From Ferruginibacter sp. (GTDB lineage: Bacteria > Bacteroidota > Bacteroidia > Chitinophagales > Chitinophagaceae), in assembly GCA_017983695.1 (NCBI GenBank), contig JAGOAX010000002.1:186001-250000 (forward strand): DNA of 64,000 nucleotides, written 5' to 3'. This document shows positions 47,192 to 56,800 of this stretch, piece after piece; the first letter of the stretch is position 1; the number at the start of each line of letters is the position of its first letter. The translations under genes and the position numbers were made by a program. Under the pieces are notes generated by a model. That model had not been told where the DNA came from. It worked only from the letters and a program-made list of their open reading frames with translations, and ran no database searches.

Positions 47192-47194
47192 TTT

Positions 47195-47340
47195 GCCCCT
47201 GTCCCCTAAAGGGGAACTTAGATTGTTACTTAATAATTTATTTGTTTATCGTTTTAAATTTGAAGTAGTAAAAAATGGAACATTCAATTTTCTTATTCGC
47301 TTAAATCTCCTCCATGGTTCCCCTTTAGGGGCGGAGGGGC
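47195..47340. repeat. Inverted repeat pair between iscU and the IscA-type gene
   Basis: GCCCCTGTCCCCTAAAGGGG (extending to 47217) and, 99 bp further, its near-perfect reverse complement at 47317-47340. The copies differ only in the 2-3 bases after GCCCCT. Each arm also contains its own palindrome CCCCTAAAGGGG or CCCCTTTAGGGG. The pair fills the gap between iscU and the IscA-type gene and begins 4 bp from the latter's ATG. It looks like a MITE or REP-type element, or a strong hairpin in the transcript. Confidence 0.7.
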
Positions 47341-47342
47341 TC

Positions 47343-47762
47343 TTAATGAACAACACTTTCTTCAAACTTAATAGCGTCCATACCGTTTTTAACACGATAG
47401 TCGTTGATGGCCGCTTTAATAGCATCTTCTGCCAAAACCGAACAGTGAATTTTTACCGGGGGAAGATTTAATTCTTCCACGATATCCATATTATCGATTT
47501 TTAAAGCTTCGTCAACAGATTTACCTTTAAGCCATTCTGTAGCCAACGAAGAAGATGCAATGGCTGATCCGCAACCAAAGGTTTTAAATTTAGCATCGGT
47601 GATCATGCCGGTAGCATCATCAACTTCAATTTGTAAACGCATAACGTCTCCGCATTCCGGTGCCCCTACTAAACCGGTACCTACGTTTTTACTGCCTTTA
47701 TCCAGCGTCCCAACATTTTTTGGGTTTTGGTAGTGGTCGATTACTTTTTCTGAGTATGCCAT
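47343..47762 (-). CDS. iscU: Fe-S cluster assembly scaffold IscU
   Basis: 139 residues with the three scaffold cysteines: C37 in GAPECGDVMRLQI, C64 in KTFGCGSAIASSS and C107 in LPPVKIHCSVLAEDA. The LPPVK motif, recognised by HscA in proteobacteria, is present although no hscA is nearby. It receives sulfur from IscS (upstream gene) and passes clusters on. A 92-bp gap with an 11-bp inverted repeat separates it from iscS. Confidence 0.94.
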   Translation of the reverse strand: MAYSEKVIDHYQNPKNVGTLDKGSKNVGTGLVGAPECGDVMRLQIEVDDATGMITDAKFKTFGCGSAIASSSLATEWLKGKSVDEALKIDNMDIVEELNLPPVKIHCSVLAEDAIKAAINDYRVKNGMDAIKFEESVVH

Positions 47763-47785
47763 TTTATGTTAGATTTTAGATGTTT

Positions 47786-47833
47786 GATGTACGACAGTAA
47801 ATTTATTTGAATGAGTGAAGCATGTCGTACATC
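47786..47833. repeat. Inverted repeat in the iscS-iscU gap
   Basis: GATGTACGACA / TGTCGTACATC, 11 bp perfect with a 26-nt spacer, between the iscU ATG and the iscS stop. It could form a hairpin in the iscSU transcript. No T run follows, so it is not a clear terminator. Confidence 0.55.
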
Positions 47834-47854
47834 GTACTTCACACATTGTACATT

Positions 47855-49072
47855 TTAGTGGTGTGCCCACTCAATTGTACTTAAATCAATTCCTTCTTTA
47901 TACATTTCCCATAACGGGCTCATTTCTCTTAACTTCAATACTGTTTCGCTTATTGCTTTTATAGTGTATTCAATTTCTTCATCGGTAGTAAACCTGCTTA
48001 ATCCAAAACGCAGCGAACTGTGTGCCAGGTCATCTCCCAAACCTAATGCCTTTAAAACATAGCTTGGTTCAAGCGAGGCAGAGGTACAGGCACTTCCGCT
48101 GCTTAAGGCAATATTTTTATTAAAGCCCATCAATAACCCTTCTCCTTCTACATGTTTAAAACTAATATTAGTTACATGTGGCAAACGATGTTCGGTGCTA
48201 CCATTTATATATGCCTCTTCCAACTTCATTAATTCCGTTTCTAAATGATCTCTCATTTTAATAATGCGTTTGCTATCTGCTTCCATATCCAGCATACATA
48301 TTTCGCAGGCTTTACCAAAGCCTACAATGCCGGGTACATTTAAAGTTCCGCTTCTCATGCCTCTTTCGTGGCCGCCACCATCCATTTGAGCGGTTACTTT
48401 TACCCTTGGATTTTTACGACGTACGTATAATGCACCCACGCCTTTTGGTCCGTACATTTTATGTGCAGTAAAAGCCATCAGGTCAATACCATCTTTATTA
48501 ACATCCACCGGAATTTTACCTACAGCCTGCGTACCATCAGTAAAAACCAACACCCCATGTTTGCGGGCAATAGCACTGATCTCTTTTACCGGCATTACAG
48601 TACCAATTTCGTTATTGGCATACATAATGGCAATTAAAATAGTGGTTGGTTTTATAGCTGCTTCCAGTTCTTTCAAATCAATTAAACCATCTGGTTTAAC
48701 CTGCAGATAAGTTACTTCGCCACCTGTTTTTTCTATGTGTTTACAGGTATCTAAAACCGCTTTATGTTCGGTAGTAGCTGTAATAATGTGATTGCCTTTA
48801 CTGGCATACATTTCATACACACCTTTTATACCAAGGTTATCACCTTCGGTAGCACCACTGGTAAAAATGATCTCTTTAGGATCGGCACCAATTAATTTAG
48901 CCACCTGCTCACGGGCATAGTCCACAGCTTCTTCAGCCTCCCATCCAAAAGGGTGGTTACGACTTGCAGCATTTCCAAAATGCTGCATAAAATAAGGTGT
49001 CATTGCTTCCAAAACCCTTGGGTCCATGGGTGTTGTAGCATTATTGTCTAAGTATATAGGTAATTTCAGCAT
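47855..49072 (-). CDS. iscS: Cysteine desulfurase IscS
   Basis: PLP enzyme that supplies sulfur for Fe-S clusters and tRNA thiolation. 405 residues: start IYLDNNATTPMDPRV, PLP Lys205 in TAHKMYGPKG, GTLNVPGIVGFG, and the mobile-loop Cys329 in SSGSACTSASLEPSYVL, the IscS (group I) pattern. A TAAATTTG promoter element lies 24 nt upstream. It leads the iscS-iscU-iscA group. Confidence 0.95.
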   Translation of the reverse strand: MLKLPIYLDNNATTPMDPRVLEAMTPYFMQHFGNAASRNHPFGWEAEEAVDYAREQVAKLIGADPKEIIFTSGATEGDNLGIKGVYEMYASKGNHIITATTEHKAVLDTCKHIEKTGGEVTYLQVKPDGLIDLKELEAAIKPTTILIAIMYANNEIGTVMPVKEISAIARKHGVLVFTDGTQAVGKIPVDVNKDGIDLMAFTAHKMYGPKGVGALYVRRKNPRVKVTAQMDGGGHERGMRSGTLNVPGIVGFGKACEICMLDMEADSKRIIKMRDHLETELMKLEEAYINGSTEHRLPHVTNISFKHVEGEGLLMGFNKNIALSSGSACTSASLEPSYVLKALGLGDDLAHSSLRFGLSRFTTDEEIEYTIKAISETVLKLREMSPLWEMYKEGIDLSTIEWAHH

Positions 49073-49096
49073 AATATTTTGTTCTGTCTAATAACG

Positions 49097-49104
49097 CAAA
49101 TTTA
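49097..49104 (-). promoter_or_regulatory. -7 promoter element (TAnnTTTG) for iscS
   Basis: The minus strand reads TAAATTTG, exact consensus, 24 nt before the ATG at 49072. Confidence 0.6.
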
Positions 49105-49194
49105 CTGCAAAAGGTTCTATTTTAGCTATCTGATTTAATAGTAACATTCATTTTACGTATTTCGTAAATCACTGGGGATAAACGATCGTTTTTT

Positions 49195-49596
49195 ATGCTA
49201 AAAACTGAACATATTGGTATTGCTGTAAAAGATCTGGCAATTTCTATTCCGTTATTTGAAAAACTGCTGAATAGTCAGTGTTATAAAACCGAACAGGTAG
49301 AAAGTGAGAGCGTGAATACTGCTTTTTTTAAAAAAGGCGAAACCAAAATTGAACTTTTGGAAAGCACCAATTCTAATGGGGTAATTGCAAAATTCATTGA
49401 AAAAAAAGGCGAAGGGTTGCACCATATTGCTTTTGAAGTGGCAGATATTTATGCAGAAATGGAACGGTTAAAAAACGAAGGATTTGTATTACTGAATGAA
49501 ACACCAAAAGAAGGTGCCGACAATAAATTGGTTTGTTTTTTACACCCCAAAAGCACCAATGGTGTGCTGGTGGAATTATGTATGACCAGAAAATAA
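49195..49596 (+). CDS. mce: Methylmalonyl-CoA epimerase
   Basis: 133 residues, vicinal-oxygen-chelate fold. Metal and catalytic positions: HIGIAVKDL (His), KIELLEST (Glu), GLHHIAFEVADI (His) and the terminal GVLVELCM (Glu). It interconverts the R and S forms of methylmalonyl-CoA for propionate metabolism. The B12-binding protein at 27.8 kb is in the same pathway but 21 kb away. It is divergent from iscS. Confidence 0.92.
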   Translation: MLKTEHIGIAVKDLAISIPLFEKLLNSQCYKTEQVESESVNTAFFKKGETKIELLESTNSNGVIAKFIEKKGEGLHHIAFEVADIYAEMERLKNEGFVLLNETPKEGADNKLVCFLHPKSTNGVLVELCMTRK

Positions 49597-49628
49597 TTAT
49601 TCGGCCTTAAAAGATTTTACCTGCCCGG

Positions 49629-52600
49629 TTAATTAACAATAAACTTTATACTTCTTTTTTCTTTGTTATTTATTAAATGCAATACATAAACACCTTTATG
49701 CAACTGTTTATTTAAAGTAACATCAATAACGCCAATATTTGTTTGTATCGTTTGTTCCCAATGTTTTCTTCCGGTAATATCATAAATAATGCAATCATAT
49801 TTTTTACTCTTTACAGTTCCAATTCTGACTGTAATTTTTTTATTTTCTATTGCAGGATTGGGCAATAAAACAATATAGTCATGATTACTGTTTAACTGGT
49901 ATAAGTTGTAGTTGAAATTTTTCTCACAGCCAATACTGTCTTTTACTTTTAAAGTATAATTACCTTCTGATACATTGTTTAAATTTTTTGTAGTATCGCC
50001 TGTACTCCAGGTAAATTTATATTTTCCTGCTCCGCCTGAAACATTTTTAACTATGATCTTTCCTGGGGTAGCATCAACAGGATGCACAATACTGTCTGAT
50101 ACAATAATATCATCATTAACTTTAAGGTTTACTGTGGTTACACTATCGCATCCGCCCGCTGTAATATTCTTTTTAAAATAAGTTTCTGTTTTATTGTGGC
50201 CGTCATAACTGCTACCAAAACAAATTTGCTTGTTAACAACAACTGTATCTTTCCCCTGCCATGCTATAGCCGACGAAAAGGTAAAATCTTTTTGCTGATG
50301 AGAAAAACGAACCAAATCCAAAGCTCCTTCAAAACTTTTTAAATAAAACGCAGCCCCATACCCAACAATCCTTCCGGTATGAGTACCGAAATGAAACCTT
50401 CCTAATAAAGCAGCATGTGCGGAGTCAATAATATGTGGATCGGATGCAAATAGTTTCCCATTAAGCATAACATGAATACCTTTATCGCCATAACTAATAC
50501 CGATATTATTCCATTCGTTTAGCCTTAGCGGTCCTGCAACACCGTTTGCTATATTACCCAGCACAACAGAATCCACTGCCACTTGCAAACCACCCCATTT
50601 GCTAAAATTTAAAAAAAAAGTATTTCTCTCATTATTAACAGAAAAAGATACATTTAACACGTAGCCAGTATCACTTTGCAATACATCGGTATAATTTCCC
50701 CTAGCTTTAATTAAACCTCTTTGCGGATAAAGTTTAAATTCAATAGTGCCTGTCTTAGGTGTCGAAAAAAGAGTATTTCCAATTCCGGAGAGGTAGCGCA
50801 AAAATGGATTTGCTACCACTGTAGCAGAACCATTTTTAAATAGCGTGTCTGCGTTAAAAAAAGCAACGCTTCTGCATGCAAAATCGGTATAATTTACAGC
50901 ACCAGATTGCCCAAATTGGGTAGCCCCATTCAAACTATCAATATACTCGTCAAAAAGGTGCAATGGCTTTTGTACCTGCTCCATATTTCCATCGGCATCC
51001 CAAACTGTTAACGTTATTATGTAGATACCCTTAGAAGCATACACATGTGTAACCTGGTCAAGATTGCTTTGCAAACCATCGCCAAAATCCCACAGCACGT
51101 TTTTGGTGCATGAGGAACTCCTTATAAAATTTGCATTTAAGCCGCTAGCGTTTACAGTAATTCGGGGATTTTGCGCTACTCTGAATATGGTAAATGTATC
51201 TGAATAATAATCGCAGCCATTTACAGTTGTTATGGCATTGTATTTACCTGCTTTTTTTGCAAAAATACTGTCTGAAGTAAACTGGGTTTGTAATACCCCG
51301 TTAACATACCAGCGATACACATAATTTGAATCGGGACTAGCAGAGAGTAAAACCGAATCGCCAGCGCATAAAGAAATCGATGAACCATTAAAGAAAGCTA
51401 TTTTAATTTTTAGCTGTATCGCTTTTGCATCTCCCAATGTAGAAAAATAACTAATGCCGTATTTATTTAGTGACGCACAAAAAGGCGTTATAGAAAATTC
51501 GTATAAAGCCTCGCAGGCTGTTTTAGCAAGTATAAAGCTATCTGCATTTACAACTTCATAATGTTGCCATTGCTGTGTAGTATTTGGTTTCAATCCAATT
51601 CTGTATTTAGGCGCTTCTTTTATCCATTTTAGTTTTATTGTTGAAGTGCTAATTGTTGCTTCCACTCCTTTTAATTGTACGTTGCTACAAACAGTATCCT
51701 CACATGAACTTATACAGGGTATTCCTTCTATCTGATCTCTTATCAGTGCTGAAGGCAACGGGCCAAAGCCATTTAAAAAATTTACCCCATATGGAGAATT
51801 ATAACAATAGCTCATTATTGTGCCGCCTGTAACGGGCGGCGGCCCTGGTAAACAAATACCTTCCGGTGTGGCACAATCATCAATAGCACCACCTGGCCAA
51901 CTGCAACTTTGTGTATGCGGACTGCCCAACATGTGACCCGTTTCATGAGCAAACGTGAATACTGCAAATGAAAATGCCGGTAAAGCTGGAAAAGGCCGTA
52001 TTGAACTGGAAGCAGCCGAAGTTAATACCCCATTTACTTTACCACAATTATTTATAATTCCTATGCCTGTAGCTGCACCGCCACTAAAATTCAGATTAGT
52101 AATTAAGTGAGCAATATCTGCATTTACGCTGTTACCTTGCTGGTATTCCATGGCAAGTTTGTTTTGCAGAGCCTGGGCAAGGGCTGGTGTATTAGTTATC
52201 CCTGCATAAATATCCGGCTGGTTCCAGATAAACAATTCTGATAGTTGAATATTGATGCCATCGTTTTTGAAAATTGCTGAGGAAGCATTAAAAAGTGTAA
52301 ATACAAAATTGATTACACTATCAATATTAGAATTATGAGACAGGTACATTGCATAGGTACATTCAATGTACATCTTTACCGTTTTACAGGATTGAGGTGA
52401 TTGAATTATTGAAAGCCCGGAATTTTTGAATTCATTTTTCAGATCAGCGTCTTCGTCAATTACACAATTTAGTTTTTGCTTAGTAATTATATCATTATCG
52501 TTATATAAAATCTGCAAACCATTTTTACCGGCAGGTTCTATTACAGTATTACCAGAAGCATCGGAAACAATGCCGGTAACCCCATGCCGGTTAAAAGAAA

Positions 52601-53051
52601 CTGCTGCAATTGAATTGTTGTTACCCGCAGCCACACCTAAAAAATGGTTATTAATGCCTGCAGGATTTTTTATTAATTTACCATCACTGGTTTTCACAAA
52701 AAAATCTGCCGTGGTAATTTGATTATGTATTAGTTTAAGATCAACACTTTTGTTTTTTGCAATCGGAAAACTTATACTCACCTTATCAGTTGCTGCAATT
52801 TGCTTTTGCAGTACATTATAGTTATTGCTGAGTTTAAACAGTGAAAAGTTTTTGACAGCCCCTGATAGCTCTTGCTTTTCTGCTTTCAGGAGTTTCTCAT
52901 TTTCATTTATGCTTTGAAAAAGTTTAATGGCATCATTAGTATCTGCTGCAAAAGATTGCTTAATAAGCCCCGGAATTATTTTTTCTTCCTGGGCAGTACA
53001 GACCAAATGAAAACAACAGGAGAATATTAAAAAGCAGCAGATCAGTTTCAT
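49629..53051 (-). CDS. Secreted M12-like zinc metalloprotease with PKD, LamG-like and T9SS type A sorting domains
   Basis: 1140 residues with a signal peptide (cleavage near VCTAQ). The propeptide region runs to ~220. The catalytic domain has HETGHMLGSPH (369-379, three His ligands and Glu) and the Met-turn GGTIMSYC near 409-416, as in reprolysin-type metzincins. A fibronectin-like stretch, an Ig-like unit (YRWYVNGVLQ) and a PKD domain (VLWDFGDGLQSN) follow, then a concanavalin/LamG-like region (GTIEFKLYPQRG). The C-terminal ~75 residues (VLLPNPAIENKKITV) form a type A T9SS sorting domain. A surface or secreted protease exported by the PorV-dependent system. Confidence 0.9.
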   Translation of the reverse strand: MKLICCFLIFSCCFHLVCTAQEEKIIPGLIKQSFAADTNDAIKLFQSINENEKLLKAEKQELSGAVKNFSLFKLSNNYNVLQKQIAATDKVSISFPIAKNKSVDLKLIHNQITTADFFVKTSDGKLIKNPAGINNHFLGVAAGNNNSIAAVSFNRHGVTGIVSDASGNTVIEPAGKNGLQILYNDNDIITKQKLNCVIDEDADLKNEFKNSGLSIIQSPQSCKTVKMYIECTYAMYLSHNSNIDSVINFVFTLFNASSAIFKNDGINIQLSELFIWNQPDIYAGITNTPALAQALQNKLAMEYQQGNSVNADIAHLITNLNFSGGAATGIGIINNCGKVNGVLTSAASSSIRPFPALPAFSFAVFTFAHETGHMLGSPHTQSCSWPGGAIDDCATPEGICLPGPPPVTGGTIMSYCYNSPYGVNFLNGFGPLPSALIRDQIEGIPCISSCEDTVCSNVQLKGVEATISTSTIKLKWIKEAPKYRIGLKPNTTQQWQHYEVVNADSFILAKTACEALYEFSITPFCASLNKYGISYFSTLGDAKAIQLKIKIAFFNGSSISLCAGDSVLLSASPDSNYVYRWYVNGVLQTQFTSDSIFAKKAGKYNAITTVNGCDYYSDTFTIFRVAQNPRITVNASGLNANFIRSSSCTKNVLWDFGDGLQSNLDQVTHVYASKGIYIITLTVWDADGNMEQVQKPLHLFDEYIDSLNGATQFGQSGAVNYTDFACRSVAFFNADTLFKNGSATVVANPFLRYLSGIGNTLFSTPKTGTIEFKLYPQRGLIKARGNYTDVLQSDTGYVLNVSFSVNNERNTFFLNFSKWGGLQVAVDSVVLGNIANGVAGPLRLNEWNNIGISYGDKGIHVMLNGKLFASDPHIIDSAHAALLGRFHFGTHTGRIVGYGAAFYLKSFEGALDLVRFSHQQKDFTFSSAIAWQGKDTVVVNKQICFGSSYDGHNKTETYFKKNITAGGCDSVTTVNLKVNDDIIVSDSIVHPVDATPGKIIVKNVSGGAGKYKFTWSTGDTTKNLNNVSEGNYTLKVKDSIGCEKNFNYNLYQLNSNHDYIVLLPNPAIENKKITVRIGTVKSKKYDCIIYDITGRKHWEQTIQTNIGVIDVTLNKQLHKGVYVLHLINNKEKRSIKFIVN

Positions 53052-53106
53052 AAAAAGCCGGTTGTTATATTAAAGATACAATTTATATGCACTTTACATA
53101 ACCGGG

Positions 53107-53745
53107 CTATGACAAATATGGGTTTTCCCTCTTTTCCTCTCCTATTGTTGTTACCGGCCCATGGCCGCTGTACACCACCGTTGCATCGGGCAGCACAAAT
53201 AATTTTTCCTTTATATTTTTTATCAATTGTGCATGATTGCCACCCGGCAAATCGGTACGGCCAATACTGCGGTTAAACAGAACATCGCCGCCAATTAAAA
53301 AATTTTGTTTGGGGCTGTAAAAACAAATATGACCGGGAGAATGGCCGGGGGCTTCTATCACATCCAGTTCGTCTTCTCCGATATTTATTTTATCTCCCTC
53401 CTTTAAAAAAATGAATTCGCCGGTATAATTATCAAAAGGCATATCCCACATTAAGCCGCTGGCAGGCGCAAATTCCAGCACCGGCTTTTCCTTTTCATGT
53501 ATCTGAGCAACCAGGCCAAAGGTTTCGGCGATATGCTTATTACCAAATACATGATCTAAATGGCAATGGGTGTTGAGCAGCATTTTTGGCTCCAAACCGT
53601 TCTTTTTAATAAACCCCACCAGTTGTTCTTTTTCGGCATCAAAGTAACAGCCGGGGTCAATAATGGCACAATTATTAAACTCATCGTACAGTAAATACGT
53701 ATTTTCCTGTATGGGGCTGAAAACAAAGGATTTTATTTTTAACAT
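53107..53745 (-). CDS. MBL-fold metallo-hydrolase (glyoxalase II-like)
   Basis: 212 residues, metallo-beta-lactamase fold with LLNTHCHLDHVFGN (HxHxDH, residues 59-65), APGHSPGHICFY (third His), IGGDVLFNRSIGRTD (bridging Asp) and YSGHGPVTTIG (last His). Full metal set. This class includes hydroxyacylglutathione hydrolase-type and persulfide dioxygenase-type enzymes. In a bacillithiol-making organism a bacillithiol-conjugate hydrolase is possible, but that is speculation. It is divergent from the next gene. Confidence 0.9.
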   Translation of the reverse strand: MLKIKSFVFSPIQENTYLLYDEFNNCAIIDPGCYFDAEKEQLVGFIKKNGLEPKMLLNTHCHLDHVFGNKHIAETFGLVAQIHEKEKPVLEFAPASGLMWDMPFDNYTGEFIFLKEGDKINIGEDELDVIEAPGHSPGHICFYSPKQNFLIGGDVLFNRSIGRTDLPGGNHAQLIKNIKEKLFVLPDATVVYSGHGPVTTIGEEKRENPYLS

Positions 53746-53886
53746 TCAATGATTATTTTGATGGTTTGGATTTACCGTAAAACAACTAATTTTATTGTAC
53801 AAACGATGGTTATGCAAAGTAATAACACTTTAGTACCCCAAAACCTTAAAGGCACTTTTGATAAACCACTTAACAACACAAAAATA

Positions 53887-56800
53887 ATGCACAAGAAAGT
53901 AAGAATGATACAATTGACAGGCGCAGGAAAATTGAACACACGTTCAATAAAAAAATTAATATATGCAGCAGCCTTTATTTTTTGCGTTTTGCCTTTTGCA
54001 TTAAACGCACAGGTTAATGCCGTAGAGTTTGGAAAAAACAGGGTGCAGTTTAAAAAGTTTAAGTGGGAATACTATCAAACCAAAAACTTTAATGTTTACT
54101 ATAACCAGGGTGGGCAGGAGTTGGCAAAATTTGTTGCCCAAAGTGCAGAAAAAGAATTACCCCAAATAGAAACCGCAGCAGAATACAGCCTGCAACGCCG
54201 TGCCAATATTGTTTTATACAACAGCTATGCCGATATGCAGCAGAGTAATATCGGGCTGGGGTTCGACTGGCAAAATACCAGCGGCAGTACAAAACTGGTA
54301 AATAATAAAATGGTAATTTATTTTGATGCCGACCACAATAAACTCCGCCTGCAGATACGTGGTGGCATTGCACAAATTTTAACCGATAATGTTTTGTTTG
54401 GAGATGACCTTGGAGAATTTGCCGGCAACCAGGCATTACTGGATTTACCCAAATGGCTTACCGATGGCTATGTGGCTTATTTAGCAGAGAACTGGAGTAC
54501 CGATAAAGACGATGAATTGAAAAGCGAAATATTGAGTAACAATTATAAAAACTTCAACCGTTTTGTTTTTGAAAAACCCGTAATTGCCGGCCATGCTTTT
54601 TGGTACTACATTGAAGAACGCTACAAAAAAGAAAATGTTACTTACCTATTATACCTGGCACGAATTTATAAAAATTTAAATAAAGCCTGCCTGCAGATAT
54701 GCAAAAAGAAATTTAAAGATTTGCTGAATGAATTTATGGAGTACGAGGATGATAAGTATTACAAAGATATTTCTAAACGTAAGGCCTACCCCAAAGGAAG
54801 TTATGTAGAAGGTTTTGATGTTAATAAGCGGCTGGATTATTACCGCTTTAATGTAAACCCCAACAAACGCAGCCGCAGTTACGTGGTAACACAATTTAAA
54901 AAAGGTATTGTACGGGTTATTTATAATGATGAAGATGTAAATAAAACCTTATTAAAATACGGCGTCCGGTCATACAGGAACGAAGTAAACCCCAATTACC
55001 CTTTAATGGCATGGGACCCAAAAGGCACCCGTATTACAGTACTGTACACCATCGAAGGAAAGATAAATATGTTTGTGTACGATCTTGTAACCAAAATAAA
55101 ACAATATAAACTTGACCTTACCAGAGAGTTTGACCTGGTGCAGGACATCAGTTATATGAATAACAGCAATACCTTATTAATTACTGCTGTTAAAAACGGC
55201 CATACCGATATTTTTACACTGGATCTGCAAAAAGAAAAAGTAAAACAGGTTACCAATGATGTGTACGATGACCTTGATGCATCGTTTGTAGCTTTCCCCA
55301 ATAAAACAGGAATTATTTTTGTAAGCAACAGGCCTACGCCTTATGCAAAAGGAGGAGACACCTCTTTACCAAGTGATAACCACTACAATGTTTTTTTAAT
55401 TACCAACTTTGGCGATAAACCCGAATTGAACCAGGTTACACAACTATCGCATTTAAAATATGGTAATGCCCGTTCGCCAATGCAGTACAATCAAAATCAT
55501 TTTACTTTTGTAAGTGATGAAAATGGTATTGGTAACAGGTATGCCGGTTTCTTTACCACAAAAGCAGAAGGCCTGGATACACTGGTTTTAATTGGTGATG
55601 AAATTTTACGCAACCCTTCTGTAAAAGAAGTGGACAGTACTTTAAGAGCAAATAAAAAAACGGATGTTGATTCTGTAGCTGTTGTTGCAGTATCTGCTGA
55701 TTCGGCTTATACTTTTCCGCTAAGTAATTACGAAAGCCGATTGTATGAAACCAGGATTGCAGGTGATAATAACCAGGTAAGTGAAGTAACCCGCCAAAGT
55801 GATGAAAAAGTTTTGTATAAATTAAAAATTGACGAAACCACTTTACGCCGCCGCAACATTACCGCCCAGCCTACAGAGTACATGAAAAAGAAAATGGCAG
55901 AATATAAAATTGCCAATGCAGGAAAAGGCTTAATGCCCGATAACCCGGTTACTGATACTGCAAAAAAACAGGACGACTTTTTTCAAAGCGAATTTGCCAA
56001 CGAAAAAAAGGACAGCAGTACATCAACCATTACAGAAACAGAAAATGAAGCTGTATTAAAATCTATAAAATTATATCCTTACAAACCACCTAAATTTTAT
56101 GTAGAGAATGGTTCGGCAGGATTTAATAATTCGGTAATAATAAACCGCTATCAAACTTTTGCAGGCGCAAACCAACCCGGCCCCATAAGGCTTAATTCCT
56201 CTACACCACTTAATGGCCTGGTTCGTATTGGTACATCAGAATTAATGGAAGATGTAAAAATAACCGGAGCTTATAAAATATCCAGCAACCTGAAAGATAA
56301 TGAGTGGTATATAAATTATCAGAATTTAAAAAGAAGAATTGACTGGGGCGGCTCCTACTATAGAAACGTACAACAATATGCTATTGATGGCACACCGTAT
56401 AGCGGCAGAACTTTTACTAATTTATACCAGGTTAATATTACCTATCCTTTTGATGTTCATAAAAGTGTTCGCCTTACAACCGGTATAAGATCCGACAGGG
56501 ATGTACTAAGTGCATTTGATCCATTATCATTAACAGAGCCTGATATTAAGACTTTATATTCTGTTACACATTTGGAGTTTGTTTATGACAATACATTAAA
56601 CCCAACAATGAATATCTGGAATGGCCTGCGCTATAAAGCTTATTTTGACTGGAACCGGCAGGCAAATAAAGTACAAACCACTGATGGACCCGCCACTTAT
56701 AATGCAGGTTTTGATGCCCGTTATTATTACCCCATCTTCCAGAATTTTATTTGGGCAGGAAGGGCTTCAGGTGATTTTAGCTTTGGTAATCAAAAGTTGG

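Noticed and set aside
47169..47471. Plus-strand 100-codon frame between the IscA-type gene and iscU
   Set aside because: It is antisense to both genes and reads through the inverted-repeat pair.
50611..50619. A9 run inside the metalloprotease gene as a third frameshift tract
   Set aside because: The frame is continuous through the run (TFFLNFSKW on the protein) with domains intact on both sides.
53749..53886. Upstream in-frame ATG for the propeller/barrel gene
   Set aside because: It begins 3 bp from the divergent MBL gene's start, leaving no room for a promoter, and would bury the signal peptide 46 residues deeper.
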